Shown piece by piece: positions 1-8,390 of a stretch of 64,000 nt of DNA. This DNA comes from Flavobacterium sp. WC2421 (GTDB lineage Bacteria > Bacteroidota > Bacteroidia > Flavobacteriales > Flavobacteriaceae). A program made the translations under genes and the position numbers. Where the stretch lies: NCBI RefSeq assembly GCF_040822115.1, contig NZ_CP162004.1, forward strand, positions 1 through 64,000. The letters are read 5' to 3'. The notes beneath the pieces were generated by a model that saw nothing but the letters and a program-made list of their open reading frames with translations, did not search any database and had not been told where the DNA came from. The first letter of the stretch is position 1. Each line of letters starts with the position of its first letter.

Positions 1-1428
1 ATGAACAAAACTGCTCAATCAGTATGGGAAAACTGTTTGTCTTTTATAAAAGACAACATTCAAGATCAAGCATTCAAAACTTGGTTTGAACCGATCAAAT
101 CAGTTGAACTTACCGATAACGCATTATATATTCAAGTTCCAAGTAAATTTTTCTACGAATGGTTAGAAGAACACTATGTGAAATTATTAAAAGTTGCCTT
201 AACTAAGGAACTTGGTAAAAACGCAAAGTTACTTTATAAAATTAAGATGGAAAACACTTATGGTAATAAACAACCGTTTACGGAACAATTACCAAGTGCC
301 AACCGGGCTCCAATGAAACCACAAAATGTTGACGCCCCTTTTAAAAACTTAGATCCTGAATTAAAAAATCCTTTTGTAATTCCAGGAATTAGAAATTTAA
401 AAATTGAATCCCAACTTAATGCCAACTATAGTTTTGATAATTTCCTTGAAGGAGATTCTAATAGGCTAGCTCGCTCAGCGGGTATGGCTGTTGCCAATAA
501 ACCTGGAGGAACATCATTTAACCCGTTATTGATTTTTGGTGGCGTTGGACTTGGTAAAACACACTTAGCGCATGCTATAGGAGTTGAAATCAAAGACAAA
601 TACCCAGATAAAACTGTTTTATACATTTCAGCCGAAATATTCACTCAACAATACATTGATTCCGTTAAGAAAAATAATAGAAATGACTTCATTCACTTCT
701 ATCAATTGATCGATGTTTTAATTATTGATGATGTACAATTCCTTTCGGGTAAATCAGGAACACAAGATGTCTTTTTCCACATCTTCAACTATTTACACCA
801 AAATGGAAAACAAGTAATTCTTACATCAGACAAAGCACCGGTTGATATGCAAGATATTGAGCAACGCTTATTATCTCGTTTCAAATGGGGATTGTCTGCT
901 GAATTACACCAACCAGATTACGAAACTAGAATTTCAATCTTGAAAAACATTCTATATCGGGATGGTGTGGAGATTCCAGAAGAAATTATTGAATATGTAG
1001 CACGCAACATTAAATCAAATGTGCGTGAATTAGAAGGAGCAATTATTTCCTTAATTGCACAATCTTCTTTCAATAAAAAAGAGGTTACTATTGAATTAGC
1101 CAAAAGTGTGGTAGAGAAATTTGTGAAAAATGTAAAACGCGAAATTTCTATTGATTACATTCAAAAAATTGTTTCTGATTATTTCCAATTGGATTTAGAA
1201 ACATTACAATCAAAAACTAGAAAAAGACACGTGGTACAGGCGAGACAACTGGCTATGTTTTTTGCTAAAAAATTCACTAAAGCGTCCTTAGCCAATATTG
1301 GTTCTCAAATTGGAGATCGTGATCACGCAACAGTATTACACGCTTGCAAAACAGTTGACAATCTTGTGGCAACCGATAAACAATTCAAAAAATTTGTTGA
1401 AGATATCCATAAAAAATTAACGTTATAA
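1..1428 (+). CDS. dnaA: chromosomal replication initiator DnaA
   Basis: DnaA is the ATP-dependent initiator that binds DnaA boxes at oriC, melts the origin and loads the helicase. All four domains are present in 475 aa. The protein-interaction domain covers about residues 1-85 and a variable linker about 86-140. The AAA+ core has Walker A GGVGLGKT at 180-187 and Walker B LIIDDVQF at 240-247. The C-terminal DNA-binding domain carries the signature RDHATVLHA at about 440-448. The ATG is base 1 of the window, so the sequence was evidently numbered from this gene and its promoter and the likely origin are outside. The phosphatase gene follows 7 bp after the stop and may be co-transcribed. Confidence 0.99.
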   Translation: MNKTAQSVWENCLSFIKDNIQDQAFKTWFEPIKSVELTDNALYIQVPSKFFYEWLEEHYVKLLKVALTKELGKNAKLLYKIKMENTYGNKQPFTEQLPSANRAPMKPQNVDAPFKNLDPELKNPFVIPGIRNLKIESQLNANYSFDNFLEGDSNRLARSAGMAVANKPGGTSFNPLLIFGGVGLGKTHLAHAIGVEIKDKYPDKTVLYISAEIFTQQYIDSVKKNNRNDFIHFYQLIDVLIIDDVQFLSGKSGTQDVFFHIFNYLHQNGKQVILTSDKAPVDMQDIEQRLLSRFKWGLSAELHQPDYETRISILKNILYRDGVEIPEEIIEYVARNIKSNVRELEGAIISLIAQSSFNKKEVTIELAKSVVEKFVKNVKREISIDYIQKIVSDYFQLDLETLQSKTRKRHVVQARQLAMFFAKKFTKASLANIGSQIGDRDHATVLHACKTVDNLVATDKQFKKFVEDIHKKLTL

Positions 1429-1435
1429 ACGCATC

Positions 1436-1903
1436 ATGCCCGTAAAAATTTTAATGGTTTGTTTGGGCAATATTTGTCGATCACCGTTGGCAGAAGGTAT
1501 CTTAGCTTCTAAACTTCCAAAAGAAAAATTTACAGTAGATTCTGCAGGAACTGGTTCTTGGCATATTGGCCACGCTCCAGATTCTCGCTCCATTGCTATA
1601 GCAAAAAAGTACAAACTAGATATTTCAAAACAAAAAGGAAGACAATTCAATACTTCTGATTTTGAAACTTATGATTACATCTATGTCATGGACAAATCCA
1701 ATTATGACGATGTAATCGAATTATCTAAAACTCAAGAACAAAAGAATAAAGTACAAATCATTTTGAACGAATTGTACCCCAACGAAAATGTAGATGTACC
1801 TGATCCTTATTTTGGTATGCCCAATGGATTTGACATCGTTTACAATATGCTAAATGAAGTTTGCGAAATTATAGCTACAAAAATTAAAGAGACCCACCCA
1901 TAA
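1436..1903 (+). CDS. low-molecular-weight protein-tyrosine phosphatase
   Basis: This is a cytoplasmic phosphatase of the LMW-PTP family, which hydrolyses phosphotyrosine through a cysteinyl-phosphate intermediate. The P-loop C(X)5R is seen as CLGNICRS with Cys9 and Arg15, and the general-acid loop is DPYF near residue 121. The length of 155 aa is normal for the family. Members act on bacterial tyrosine kinases, often in exopolysaccharide control, but no kinase gene is nearby and the substrate is unknown. The gene starts 7 bp after dnaA, which suggests a shared transcript. Confidence 0.95.
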   Translation: MPVKILMVCLGNICRSPLAEGILASKLPKEKFTVDSAGTGSWHIGHAPDSRSIAIAKKYKLDISKQKGRQFNTSDFETYDYIYVMDKSNYDDVIELSKTQEQKNKVQIILNELYPNENVDVPDPYFGMPNGFDIVYNMLNEVCEIIATKIKETHP

Positions 1904-2000
1904 TTTTAGGAGTTCATTTTTACCTGCAAAACAAATTCATTTCTTTATTAATGCCGTTCTTTGCATTTCTAAATTAGATTAAAAACATAAATCGATCAAA

Positions 2001-2723
2001 ATGAAACCAAATACTTTACTAGGAAAACTCTATTTAATCCCAACTACAATGGGGGATTGCGACCCAATGGATGTTTTGCCTCAAACTGTTAAAAGGACCA
2101 TCGATTTTATTGACTATTATATTGTAGAGAACGACAAAACAGCTCGAAAATCGATTAAAGAAGTTAATCCCGAAAAAAAACAATCGGACTTAGTTTTGTT
2201 TACTCTAAACAAACGCACTGAAGTAAAAGAACATCTTGATTTTATCAAACCATTACTAGAAGGTAAAAACATGGGATTAATGAGTGAGGCCGGTTGCCCT
2301 GGTGTTGCTGATCCTGGTGCTGTTATCGTAAAACTAGCACATGAAAAAGGAATTCAAGTAGTTCCCTTAGTTGGCCCCTCTTCTATTTTATTAGCCATGA
2401 TGGCTTCAGGAATGAATGGTCAAAGCTTTACCTTTCACGGGTATTTACCTATTGAAAAAGACGAGAAACGAGCCAGTTTTAAAACTTTAGAACGAATTTC
2501 TTTCGAAAAAAATCAATCCCAAATATTTATTGAAACCCCTTATCGCAACAATAAATTACTCGAAGATTTATTACTGACCTTGCATCCTGAAACACACTTA
2601 TGTATCGCTACAGACATTACATTACCAACAGAATACATCAAGACTAAGAAAATTGCGGCTTGGAAAAAAGAAACGATTGATTTACATAAACGACCTACTA
2701 TTTTTATTATTCATAAAATGTAA
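2001..2723 (+). CDS. RsmI-family SAM-dependent methyltransferase
   Basis: The protein is a 240-aa member of the tetrapyrrole-methylase fold family that includes RsmI, the 16S rRNA C1402 2'-O-methyltransferase. The hallmark loop reads SEAGCPGVADPG at about residues 93-104, matching the SDAGTPGISDPG type of RsmI. It is followed by VVPLVGPSSILLAMMASG and the aromatic HGYLP segment. The C-terminal part is short. Some Flavobacteria carry more than one RsmI-like protein, so it may act on a related substrate rather than on C1402. It stands alone, with a 97-bp upstream gap. Confidence 0.85.
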   Translation: MKPNTLLGKLYLIPTTMGDCDPMDVLPQTVKRTIDFIDYYIVENDKTARKSIKEVNPEKKQSDLVLFTLNKRTEVKEHLDFIKPLLEGKNMGLMSEAGCPGVADPGAVIVKLAHEKGIQVVPLVGPSSILLAMMASGMNGQSFTFHGYLPIEKDEKRASFKTLERISFEKNQSQIFIETPYRNNKLLEDLLLTLHPETHLCIATDITLPTEYIKTKKIAAWKKETIDLHKRPTIFIIHKM

Positions 2724-2761
2724 TTTTTAAACTATAAACTTTTTTATACAATAGAAATCTC

Positions 2762-2822
2762 AAAACCATATCCATTTTCCTATAAAGTAACTGCTTTGTA
2801 TGGCAATGGATTTTTGGTTTTT
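2762..2822 (+). terminator. imperfect long inverted repeat after the methyltransferase gene
   Basis: The arms AAAACCATATCCATT and AATGGATTTTTGGTTTTT flank a loop of about 28 bases and end in a T run. It may terminate the upstream gene. The large loop and internal mismatches make this weak. Confidence 0.35.
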
Positions 2823-2991
2823 ATTAATAATAACCTTCAGCACTTTTTAATTTTTAATATTAAATGGCATAAAACTCATTTTATTATCAAAAAATAAATA
2901 TTAAACACTGATAATCAATATTTTATACTTAAATTTAATATCCCCTTATCTTAACCAAAAATCATCATTATAAATTTAAAAAAATTTAATT

Positions 2992-3486
2992 ATGAAAAAC
3001 AAGATTTTAAAAGGAGGATTAATGTTGGTTACTATGTCTTTACTGATAGCCTGTAATCAAAAAAAAGAGGCACCCATGGCCGTAATTGACAAAGACGCAA
3101 TCAAAACCGAAATTCAGTCGATGGAAGATGCATTTGCAACTAACTTTAATGCGAGAAGCACCGATAACATCATGTATTACGCTGATGATGCCATCAGTTT
3201 TTCAAATGAAAAAAAACCTTTAGAAGGGAAAGCTGCCATTCAAGCTTCAATAAAAGAGGATTTAAAAACTTTTCCAAAAGGAGCCAAAATCAATTTTGAA
3301 ACTAAAGAAGTTCATGTTTCAAATGATGCCAATCAAGTGGTAGAAATTGGCGGCTATGAGGTCAAAGATTCCACTGATGCAAAAATCATGAGCGGCAACT
3401 TCATCAGCCTATTTGAAAAAAAAGACGGCAAATACATTTGTATTCGAGACATGGGAAACTCTGATATGCCTAAACCAAAAAAATAA
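2992..3486 (+). CDS. SnoaL/DUF4440-like lipoprotein
   Basis: This is a 164-aa secreted protein. The N-terminus has basic residues, a hydrophobic stretch and the lipobox LLIAC with Cys21, so it is probably a lipoprotein. The mature part (about 40-160) has the pattern of the NTF2-like SnoaL/DUF4440 fold: an initial helix with AFATNFNARSTDNIMYYADDAISFS, then a strand-rich end with an FISLFEKKDGKYICIRDMGN segment. Such domains bind small molecules or have lost activity. No partner is visible. A very strong hairpin follows the stop codon. Confidence 0.8.
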   Translation: MKNKILKGGLMLVTMSLLIACNQKKEAPMAVIDKDAIKTEIQSMEDAFATNFNARSTDNIMYYADDAISFSNEKKPLEGKAAIQASIKEDLKTFPKGAKINFETKEVHVSNDANQVVEIGGYEVKDSTDAKIMSGNFISLFEKKDGKYICIRDMGNSDMPKPKK

Positions 3487-3499
3487 AACAATATCATAA

Positions 3500-3545
3500 A
3501 AACACAAAGTAAAGTACTCCTAACAAAGTACTTTACTTTGTGTTT
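3500..3545 (+). terminator. perfect 19-bp palindromic hairpin
   Basis: Arms 3500-3518 and 3527-3545 are exact reverse complements, 19 bp each, around the 8-base loop CCTAACAA. The right arm ends in TTT without a longer T tract. It probably ends the lipoprotein transcript and protects its 3' end. Confidence 0.75.
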
Positions 3546-3648
3546 CCGTTTTAAATAAATACAATGTCGATTACAAAAAAATGAATCCGAAAAATGTATT
3601 TCTAAACTCAAATCAAATACTTACTTTTAGATCATTAAAAAAAGAAGC

Positions 3649-4776
3649 ATGTCAAAACTCCCCAACATTGGTACAAGTATTTTTACAGTAATGTCTAAAA
3701 TGGCAACAGAATATGATGCTGTCAACCTTTCACAAGGATTTCCTAATTTTCCTGTAGACGAGCGTTTGACTACTATTGTAGCTCAGTTAGCCAGTGAAAA
3801 TGTACATCAATATTTACCAATGGCAGGTTATCCTCCATTGTTAACCAAAATTGCTCAACTAACCTACCGTTCTTATAAAAGAACCATTCGAACAGACACT
3901 GAAATTCTTGTTACTGCTGGTGCGACCCAGGGTATTTTTACCACCATTCAAGCTTTAATTAAATCTAATGATGAAGTCATTATCTTAGACCCTAGCTATG
4001 ATTGTTATGAAGCGCCAGTTCTTTTATGTAATGCAAAACCAGTGCGAGTTCCTCTTAATGATAATTATACTCCCCACTGGGAAAAGATAGAAAATGCGTG
4101 TTCTTCAAAAACAAAAATGATTATTATCAATAATCCGCATAATCCAACTGGGAAAATTTGGATTCATTCTGATTTTGAAGCATTAGAAAATATATTACAA
4201 AAATATCCTGAAATGATTGTTCTCTCAGATGAAGTGTATGAATACATCACATTTGAAAAAAAACATATTTCAGCTCATACACGTGAAAAATTATTAAATC
4301 GTTGCATTATAATTTCTTCTTTTGGAAAATCCTTCCATGTTACTGGTTGGAAAATAGGCTATCTCATTGCTCCTGAACATTTGATGAAAGAAATCAAGAA
4401 AGTGCATCAATTTTTAGTTTTTAGTGTGAATAGCATTTGTCAGGTGGCTATTAGCAACTATTTAGACTTAGTATCTGTTGAAGAAATAAGTCAATTATAT
4501 ATTGAAAAACGGGATTATTTTAGCGCTTTATTAAAAGAGAGTCGTTTTAAATTACTGCCTTGCGAAGGCACTTATTTTCAAGTTGCATCCTATGCTTCTA
4601 TATCAAATGAAAACGATGTTGATTTTTGCAAAAGATTAATCACAGAGCATGGAGTGGCGGCAATACCCATCTCTACTTTTTATGAAAACAACATAGACCA
4701 TCACCTCATTCGTTTTTGTTTTGCAAAAGACAATGCGACTTTAGAAAAAGCGGCTAAAAAACTATGTGCAATTTAG
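3649..4776 (+). CDS. PLP-dependent aminotransferase, methionine aminotransferase type
   Basis: This is a class I/II fold-type I aminotransferase of 375 aa. The PLP lysine is Lys227 in SSFGKSFHVTGWKIGY. Other signatures are the NNPHNPTG motif at 161-168 and the SDEVYEY segment at 193-199. The N-terminus (LPNIGTSIFTVMSKMA, NLSQGFPNFP) is typical of the YbdL/kynurenine-aminotransferase-like group, whose bacterial members often use methionine or glutamine. The substrate is inferred from family resemblance only. The gene stands alone, with about 160 bp upstream holding the hairpin of the previous gene. Confidence 0.88.
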   Translation: MSKLPNIGTSIFTVMSKMATEYDAVNLSQGFPNFPVDERLTTIVAQLASENVHQYLPMAGYPPLLTKIAQLTYRSYKRTIRTDTEILVTAGATQGIFTTIQALIKSNDEVIILDPSYDCYEAPVLLCNAKPVRVPLNDNYTPHWEKIENACSSKTKMIIINNPHNPTGKIWIHSDFEALENILQKYPEMIVLSDEVYEYITFEKKHISAHTREKLLNRCIIISSFGKSFHVTGWKIGYLIAPEHLMKEIKKVHQFLVFSVNSICQVAISNYLDLVSVEEISQLYIEKRDYFSALLKESRFKLLPCEGTYFQVASYASISNENDVDFCKRLITEHGVAAIPISTFYENNIDHHLIRFCFAKDNATLEKAAKKLCAI

Positions 4777-4850
4777 GTGTAGTCAATTACTTGATTTTAT
4801 ATGCATGCATACTATTTAATTTGTTATATTTACAATAAAAAAATTATATC

Positions 4851-5732
4851 ATGGGTTATACAGATAAAATGTTACGCGATGATGCATTAAAAGGCAAAGT
4901 TATAGTCGTAACCGGAGGAGGAAGCGGTTTAGGTAAAGCAATGACAAAATATTTCTTAGAACTAGGTGCAAAAGTAGCAATTACGTCAAGAGACCTAGAG
5001 AAATTAAAAAATACAGCCTCTGAATTAGAATTAGAAACAGGTGGAACCTGTTTGCCTTTACAGTGTGATGTACGTCATTATGAAGAAGTCGAAAACATGC
5101 TGCAAGGTGTCTTGAAAGCTTTTGGAAAAGTAGATGTCCTTTTAAATAATGCTGCAGGAAACTTCATCTCTCCTACCGAAAGATTATCTGCTAATGCATT
5201 TGATACCGTAATTGATATCGTTTTAAAAGGGACTAAAAACTGTACACTTGCTTTTGGAAAACATTGGATAGATACTAAACAAACATCATCAACTGTTTTA
5301 AATATTGTAACTACCTACGCATGGACAGGATCAGCTTATGTTGTGCCAAGTGCCACTGCCAAAGCTGGAGTATTAGCTATGACCAGAAGTCTGGCTGTAG
5401 AATGGGCAAAATATGGCATCCGAACTAATGCAATTGCACCAGGACCATTTCCTACTAAAGGAGCCTGGGATCGATTATTACCTGGAGATCTTGCCGAAAA
5501 ATTTGATATGGCTAAAAAAGTGCCGTTAAAGCGTGTGGGAGATCATCAAGAGTTAGCCAACTTAGCTGCCTATATGGTTTCTGATTTTTCAGCCTATGTA
5601 AATGGGGAAGTAGTTGTAATTGATGGTGGTGAATGGCTTAAAGGTGCTGGACAGTTTAATTTGTTGGAAGCCATTCCAGAAGAATTATGGGACCAACTGG
5701 AAATGATGATTAAAGCAAAAAAGAATAAATAA
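4851..5732 (+). CDS. SDR oxidoreductase, 2,4-dienoyl-CoA reductase type
   Basis: The protein is a 293-aa short-chain dehydrogenase with the Rossmann motif VTGGGSGLGKAM and the NNAAGNF segment. The active-site region AYVVPSATAKAGV replaces the usual YxxxK and, with the downstream APGPFPTKGAWDRL and DGGEWL, closely resembles mitochondrial and peroxisomal 2,4-dienoyl-CoA reductases (DECR). That family reduces dienoyl-CoA intermediates with NADPH during oxidation of unsaturated fatty acids. An acyl-CoA dehydrogenase lies far away at 62 kb. A bidirectional terminator follows. Confidence 0.88.
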   Translation: MGYTDKMLRDDALKGKVIVVTGGGSGLGKAMTKYFLELGAKVAITSRDLEKLKNTASELELETGGTCLPLQCDVRHYEEVENMLQGVLKAFGKVDVLLNNAAGNFISPTERLSANAFDTVIDIVLKGTKNCTLAFGKHWIDTKQTSSTVLNIVTTYAWTGSAYVVPSATAKAGVLAMTRSLAVEWAKYGIRTNAIAPGPFPTKGAWDRLLPGDLAEKFDMAKKVPLKRVGDHQELANLAAYMVSDFSAYVNGEVVVIDGGEWLKGAGQFNLLEAIPEELWDQLEMMIKAKKNK

Positions 5733-5751
5733 CTAAAATCAAAATTCTTAT

Positions 5752-5787
5752 AAAAAAAGAGCGCTAATTAATTAACGCTCTTTTTTT
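5752..5787. terminator. bidirectional terminator
   Basis: The inverted repeat AGAGCG / CGCTCT is flanked by an A7 run on the left and a T7 run on the right, with the loop made of CTAATTAATTAA. It separates the forward SDR gene from the reverse gene that ends at 5792. Confidence 0.9.
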
Positions 5788-5791
5788 AAAG

Positions 5792-6094
5792 TTAGGCATT
5801 CAAAGCCATCAAAATCTCTGTTTTCAATAATCCGCTACCTCCACCGTAATGCTGTACCACTGCAGTATTAGAATTTTGTTTCCTAAAAAACAAACGCAAA
5901 TGGGTTTCGCTTTCTTCAGTAATTCCAGGTCCCAATAAAACTATTTCGAATTTTTTTTCTTGAAAAAGAACTTTAGCTTCTTCATCATTCAAAACACCAA
6001 TCCCAGACCAATCAGCATTTGCATTAATTAATCGGACTACCGTACGTAATATCTCAAAATTTCTGCCTACGTATAGAATATTTATATTTCCCAT
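5792..6094 (-). CDS. receiver-like protein lacking the phosphoacceptor Asp
   Basis: A 100-aa protein from the ATG at 6094. The longer in-frame start at 6118 would lie inside the upstream terminator, so it is disfavoured. The order of strands and helices suggests a CheY-like receiver: INILYVGRN as the first strand, EIVLLGPG as the third, TAVVQHYGG as the fifth. The acidic pair after the first strand is replaced by GRN, and the phosphoacceptor Asp after the third strand is replaced by Gly in LLGPG. It may be a pseudo-receiver. No output domain is present and its function is unknown. Confidence 0.6.
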   Translation of the reverse strand: MGNINILYVGRNFEILRTVVRLINANADWSGIGVLNDEEAKVLFQEKKFEIVLLGPGITEESETHLRLFFRKQNSNTAVVQHYGGGSGLLKTEILMALNA

Positions 6095-6104
6095 AACTTT
6101 ATCT

Positions 6105-6139
6105 AAAAAAAACCTCAACTACATGAAGTACCTGAGGTT
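6105..6139 (-). terminator. terminator downstream of the YceI gene
   Basis: On the minus strand AACCTCA and TGAGGTT arms (6111-6117 and 6133-6139) are followed by a run of T. It ends the YceI transcript and lies immediately upstream of the receiver-like gene, which supports the 6094 start for that gene. Confidence 0.8.
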
Positions 6140-6153
6140 ATGCTAAAAACCGA

Positions 6154-6684
6154 TTATTCTTTTATAAATTGAAGTTCTATTGCCAATTTAACTTCTTCAC
6201 CAACTAGTACACCACCAGTTTCAAGAGCTGAATTCCAAGTTAATCCCCAATCTTTTCTATTAATTTTACCTTCTAATGAAAGAGCTAATTTTGTATTTCC
6301 CCAAGGGTCTTTCATTAATCCACTAAATTCTGCTGGTAGCTTTACTGATTTTGTTACCCCATGCATTGTTAAATCACCTACCAATTCATATTCCCCTTCA
6401 TTAATTTTAGAGAATGAAGTTGCCGAAAATTTAATTGTTGGAAATTGCCCTGCATCAAAAAAATCAGCACTTAATAAATGGGTATCTCTATCCGCATTAC
6501 CAGTTGCAATTGAATCGATTGCTCCGGTAAATTCAATTTTTGCATTTTCGAAATTCGAATCATCGGATTCGATTGACGCATCAAATTTTGTAAATTTACC
6601 TGAAATAGTAGTAAACATCATGTGTTTCACTTTAAAACCAATTTCTGAATGTGTTGGGTCAATTGCCCATTTTGTTGTTGACAT
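6154..6684 (-). CDS. YceI family protein
   Basis: This is a 176-aa lipocalin-like beta-barrel protein of the YceI family, which binds polyisoprenoid or related lipids. The family start is visible (KWAIDPTHSEIGFKVKHMMFTTISGKF), as are the central DLTMHGVTKSVKLPAEF and the later INRKDWGLTWN segments. There is no signal peptide, unlike E. coli YceI, so the protein is probably cytoplasmic, as in many Bacteroidota. It sits 41 bp downstream of the pirin gene on the same strand. That pairing is common and suggests a joint stress or redox response. Confidence 0.93.
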   Translation of the reverse strand: MSTTKWAIDPTHSEIGFKVKHMMFTTISGKFTKFDASIESDDSNFENAKIEFTGAIDSIATGNADRDTHLLSADFFDAGQFPTIKFSATSFSKINEGEYELVGDLTMHGVTKSVKLPAEFSGLMKDPWGNTKLALSLEGKINRKDWGLTWNSALETGGVLVGEEVKLAIELQFIKE

Positions 6685-6725
6685 AATAGTATTATTTTTA
6701 ATTATTTAATTTATTTCGTAACTAA

Positions 6726-7478
6726 TTATAATTTCATGGGTACTTCCATCAAAAGAATTTCGGCATTATCAGAATTAGCAATAAGATTGAATGAATCCGT
6801 ATCAGTTATTCCCAGACCATCACGCTCATTTAAAGTAATACCACCAATAGTAAAGTCTCCTTTTAAAACAAAAGCATAAATACCGTTTCCTGCTTTCTTT
6901 AATTGGTATGAATTCGAAAAACCTTTATCAAATTTTCCAATATGAAACCAAGCATCTTGATGAATCCAAACGCCTTCATCTTCTGGATTTGGAGATAAAA
7001 TTTGTTGTAGATTATTGTGACGATCCTTTAAGTCCAAAGAGATTTGGTCGTAACGAGGTGTTACATTTTTTTTATTTGGATAAATCCAAATTTGCAAAAA
7101 CTTAACCAACTGGTCTTTATTTTTATTATACTCACTGTGAAAAATCCCAGTTCCTGCACTCATCGCTTGAATATCTCCTTCTTTAATTACAGTAGTATTT
7201 CCCATACTGTCTTTATGTTCTAAATCGCCTTCGAGCGGGATAGAAATAATTTCCATATTATCGTGTGGGTGTTTTCCAAAACCCATTCCTTGACTTACTC
7301 TATCATCATTCAAAACGCGCAACACACCAAAATTCATACGTTCCGGATTGTGATAACCCGCAAAACTAAAAGTATGAAATGACTCTAACCATCCATGATT
7401 AGCATGTCCTCTGGTATTTGCTTTATGCAAAATAGAATTTGAAATCAAACCTTCTTTAGTACTATTTGTATTTTCCAT
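6726..7478 (-). CDS. pirin family protein
   Basis: This is a bicupin of 250 aa. The N-terminal cupin holds the metal-binding cluster HPHDNMEIISIPLEGDLEHKD (His, His, His and Glu ligands), and the pirin motif for the later strand is seen around SAGTGIFHSEYN. Pirins are iron-binding proteins, and bacterial members such as YhhW can oxidise quercetin-like flavonoids. The gene lies between a Crp/Fnr-type regulator and a YceI gene, all on the minus strand, so this may be a small regulated stress unit. Confidence 0.94.
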   Translation of the reverse strand: MENTNSTKEGLISNSILHKANTRGHANHGWLESFHTFSFAGYHNPERMNFGVLRVLNDDRVSQGMGFGKHPHDNMEIISIPLEGDLEHKDSMGNTTVIKEGDIQAMSAGTGIFHSEYNKNKDQLVKFLQIWIYPNKKNVTPRYDQISLDLKDRHNNLQQILSPNPEDEGVWIHQDAWFHIGKFDKGFSNSYQLKKAGNGIYAFVLKGDFTIGGITLNERDGLGITDTDSFNLIANSDNAEILLMEVPMKL

Positions 7479-7567
7479 TTTCGCTTTTGTTAATTATTAT
7501 GATACAAAGTTGCGACTAAAAAGAAACTAAAGCATTGAACTAGGACAAGAAATGAAAATAGTTGAAA

Positions 7568-8149
7568 TTAATTTTTAGCGAGTTTTGTTCTAATTTTACT
7601 TAGAAACTCAGGAGATATCCCTAAAAAGGAAGCGATATAATGTTGCGCTACACGCTGAGAAAGTGTAGGATATTTATCTAAAAACTCCAGATATTTATCT
7701 GTAGCAGTTTTAGAAATAGCATTAAACAATCGTTTTTGCGTTACTGCTAGATTGCGTTGCATTAATATACGGAAAGCCCTTTCAAATCTTGGTGCCTTTG
7801 CAAATAACACCTCTTTAGATTCGGGATTGAACATAAAAAATTCGCAATCTTCTAAGGTTTCAATAAATACATCACTGGGACTGTCCTCATAAATACTAAA
7901 TGAAATATCACTTACCCAAGCATTTTCAATTGCTAATTGCAAAATCACTTCTATACCATTGGAATCTATATAATACTTGCGAACACAACCTTTTACAACA
8001 AAAGCTTCAAAATTGCATTTTTCACCTTCATGTAAAAGAATTGTCTTTTTTGGAATTTTTTTATTTTCTAATAAAGAATTAAAAATGCTTAATTCCTCTT
8101 TTTCAAAAGTGACATAACGGCTTATATTTTTATTGATTTGAGTATACAA
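7568..8149 (-). CDS. Crp/Fnr family transcription regulator (TTG start)
   Basis: The protein has 193 aa with a cyclic-nucleotide-binding-like beta-barrel in the N-terminal two thirds (KTILLHEGEKCNFEAFVVKGCVRKYY) and a C-terminal winged helix ending in RVAQHYIASFLGISPEFLSKIR. The DNA-recognition helix pattern LGISPEFLSKIR is that of the Bacteroidota Crp-like group. No ATG is available: the first codon is TTG at 8149, and an in-frame stop lies 21 bp upstream at 8168-8170. No FNR-type cysteine cluster is seen, so it does not sense oxygen by an iron-sulfur cluster. It probably regulates the adjacent pirin-YceI pair. Confidence 0.88.
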   Translation of the reverse strand: MYTQINKNISRYVTFEKEELSIFNSLLENKKIPKKTILLHEGEKCNFEAFVVKGCVRKYYIDSNGIEVILQLAIENAWVSDISFSIYEDSPSDVFIETLEDCEFFMFNPESKEVLFAKAPRFERAFRILMQRNLAVTQKRLFNAISKTATDKYLEFLDKYPTLSQRVAQHYIASFLGISPEFLSKIRTKLAKN

Positions 8150-8235
8150 AGTATTATTTTTAGGAAATTAAAGGTACTAAATTAATTCAAAAACTGGTGG
8201 GTAAATTGGCATTATAACTGAGTATCTCTTCGGTC

Positions 8236-8293
8236 AAACTAAAAATTAGCTATTTAATCTATAATGAATAATACGGATTTCCATTTTTAGTTT
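8236..8293. repeat. 11-bp perfect inverted repeat upstream of udk
   Basis: AAACTAAAAAT at 8236-8246 and ATTTTTAGTTT at 8283-8293 are exact reverse complements with a 36-base spacer. It lies between the divergent Crp-like and udk genes and could be an operator or a hairpin. The meaning is unknown. Confidence 0.4.
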
Positions 8294-8354
8294 AAAAAAA
8301 TTAATAAATACTAATTCTAATTTAGCAATTCTCTATTTTCAATCTATAAATTCC

Positions 8355-8362
8355 TATTTTTG
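8355..8362 (+). promoter_or_regulatory. udk promoter -7 box
   Basis: TATTTTTG matches the Bacteroidota -7 consensus TAnnTTTG and lies 28 bp before the udk ATG. No clear TTG -33 box is seen. Confidence 0.55.
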
Positions 8363-8390
8363 CTTCATCAATAAATAACTCAACTATTAT

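Noticed and set aside
1..60. Chromosomal origin at the window start
   Set aside because: The window begins at the dnaA ATG. No cluster of DnaA boxes is visible inside, so the origin, if adjacent, is outside.
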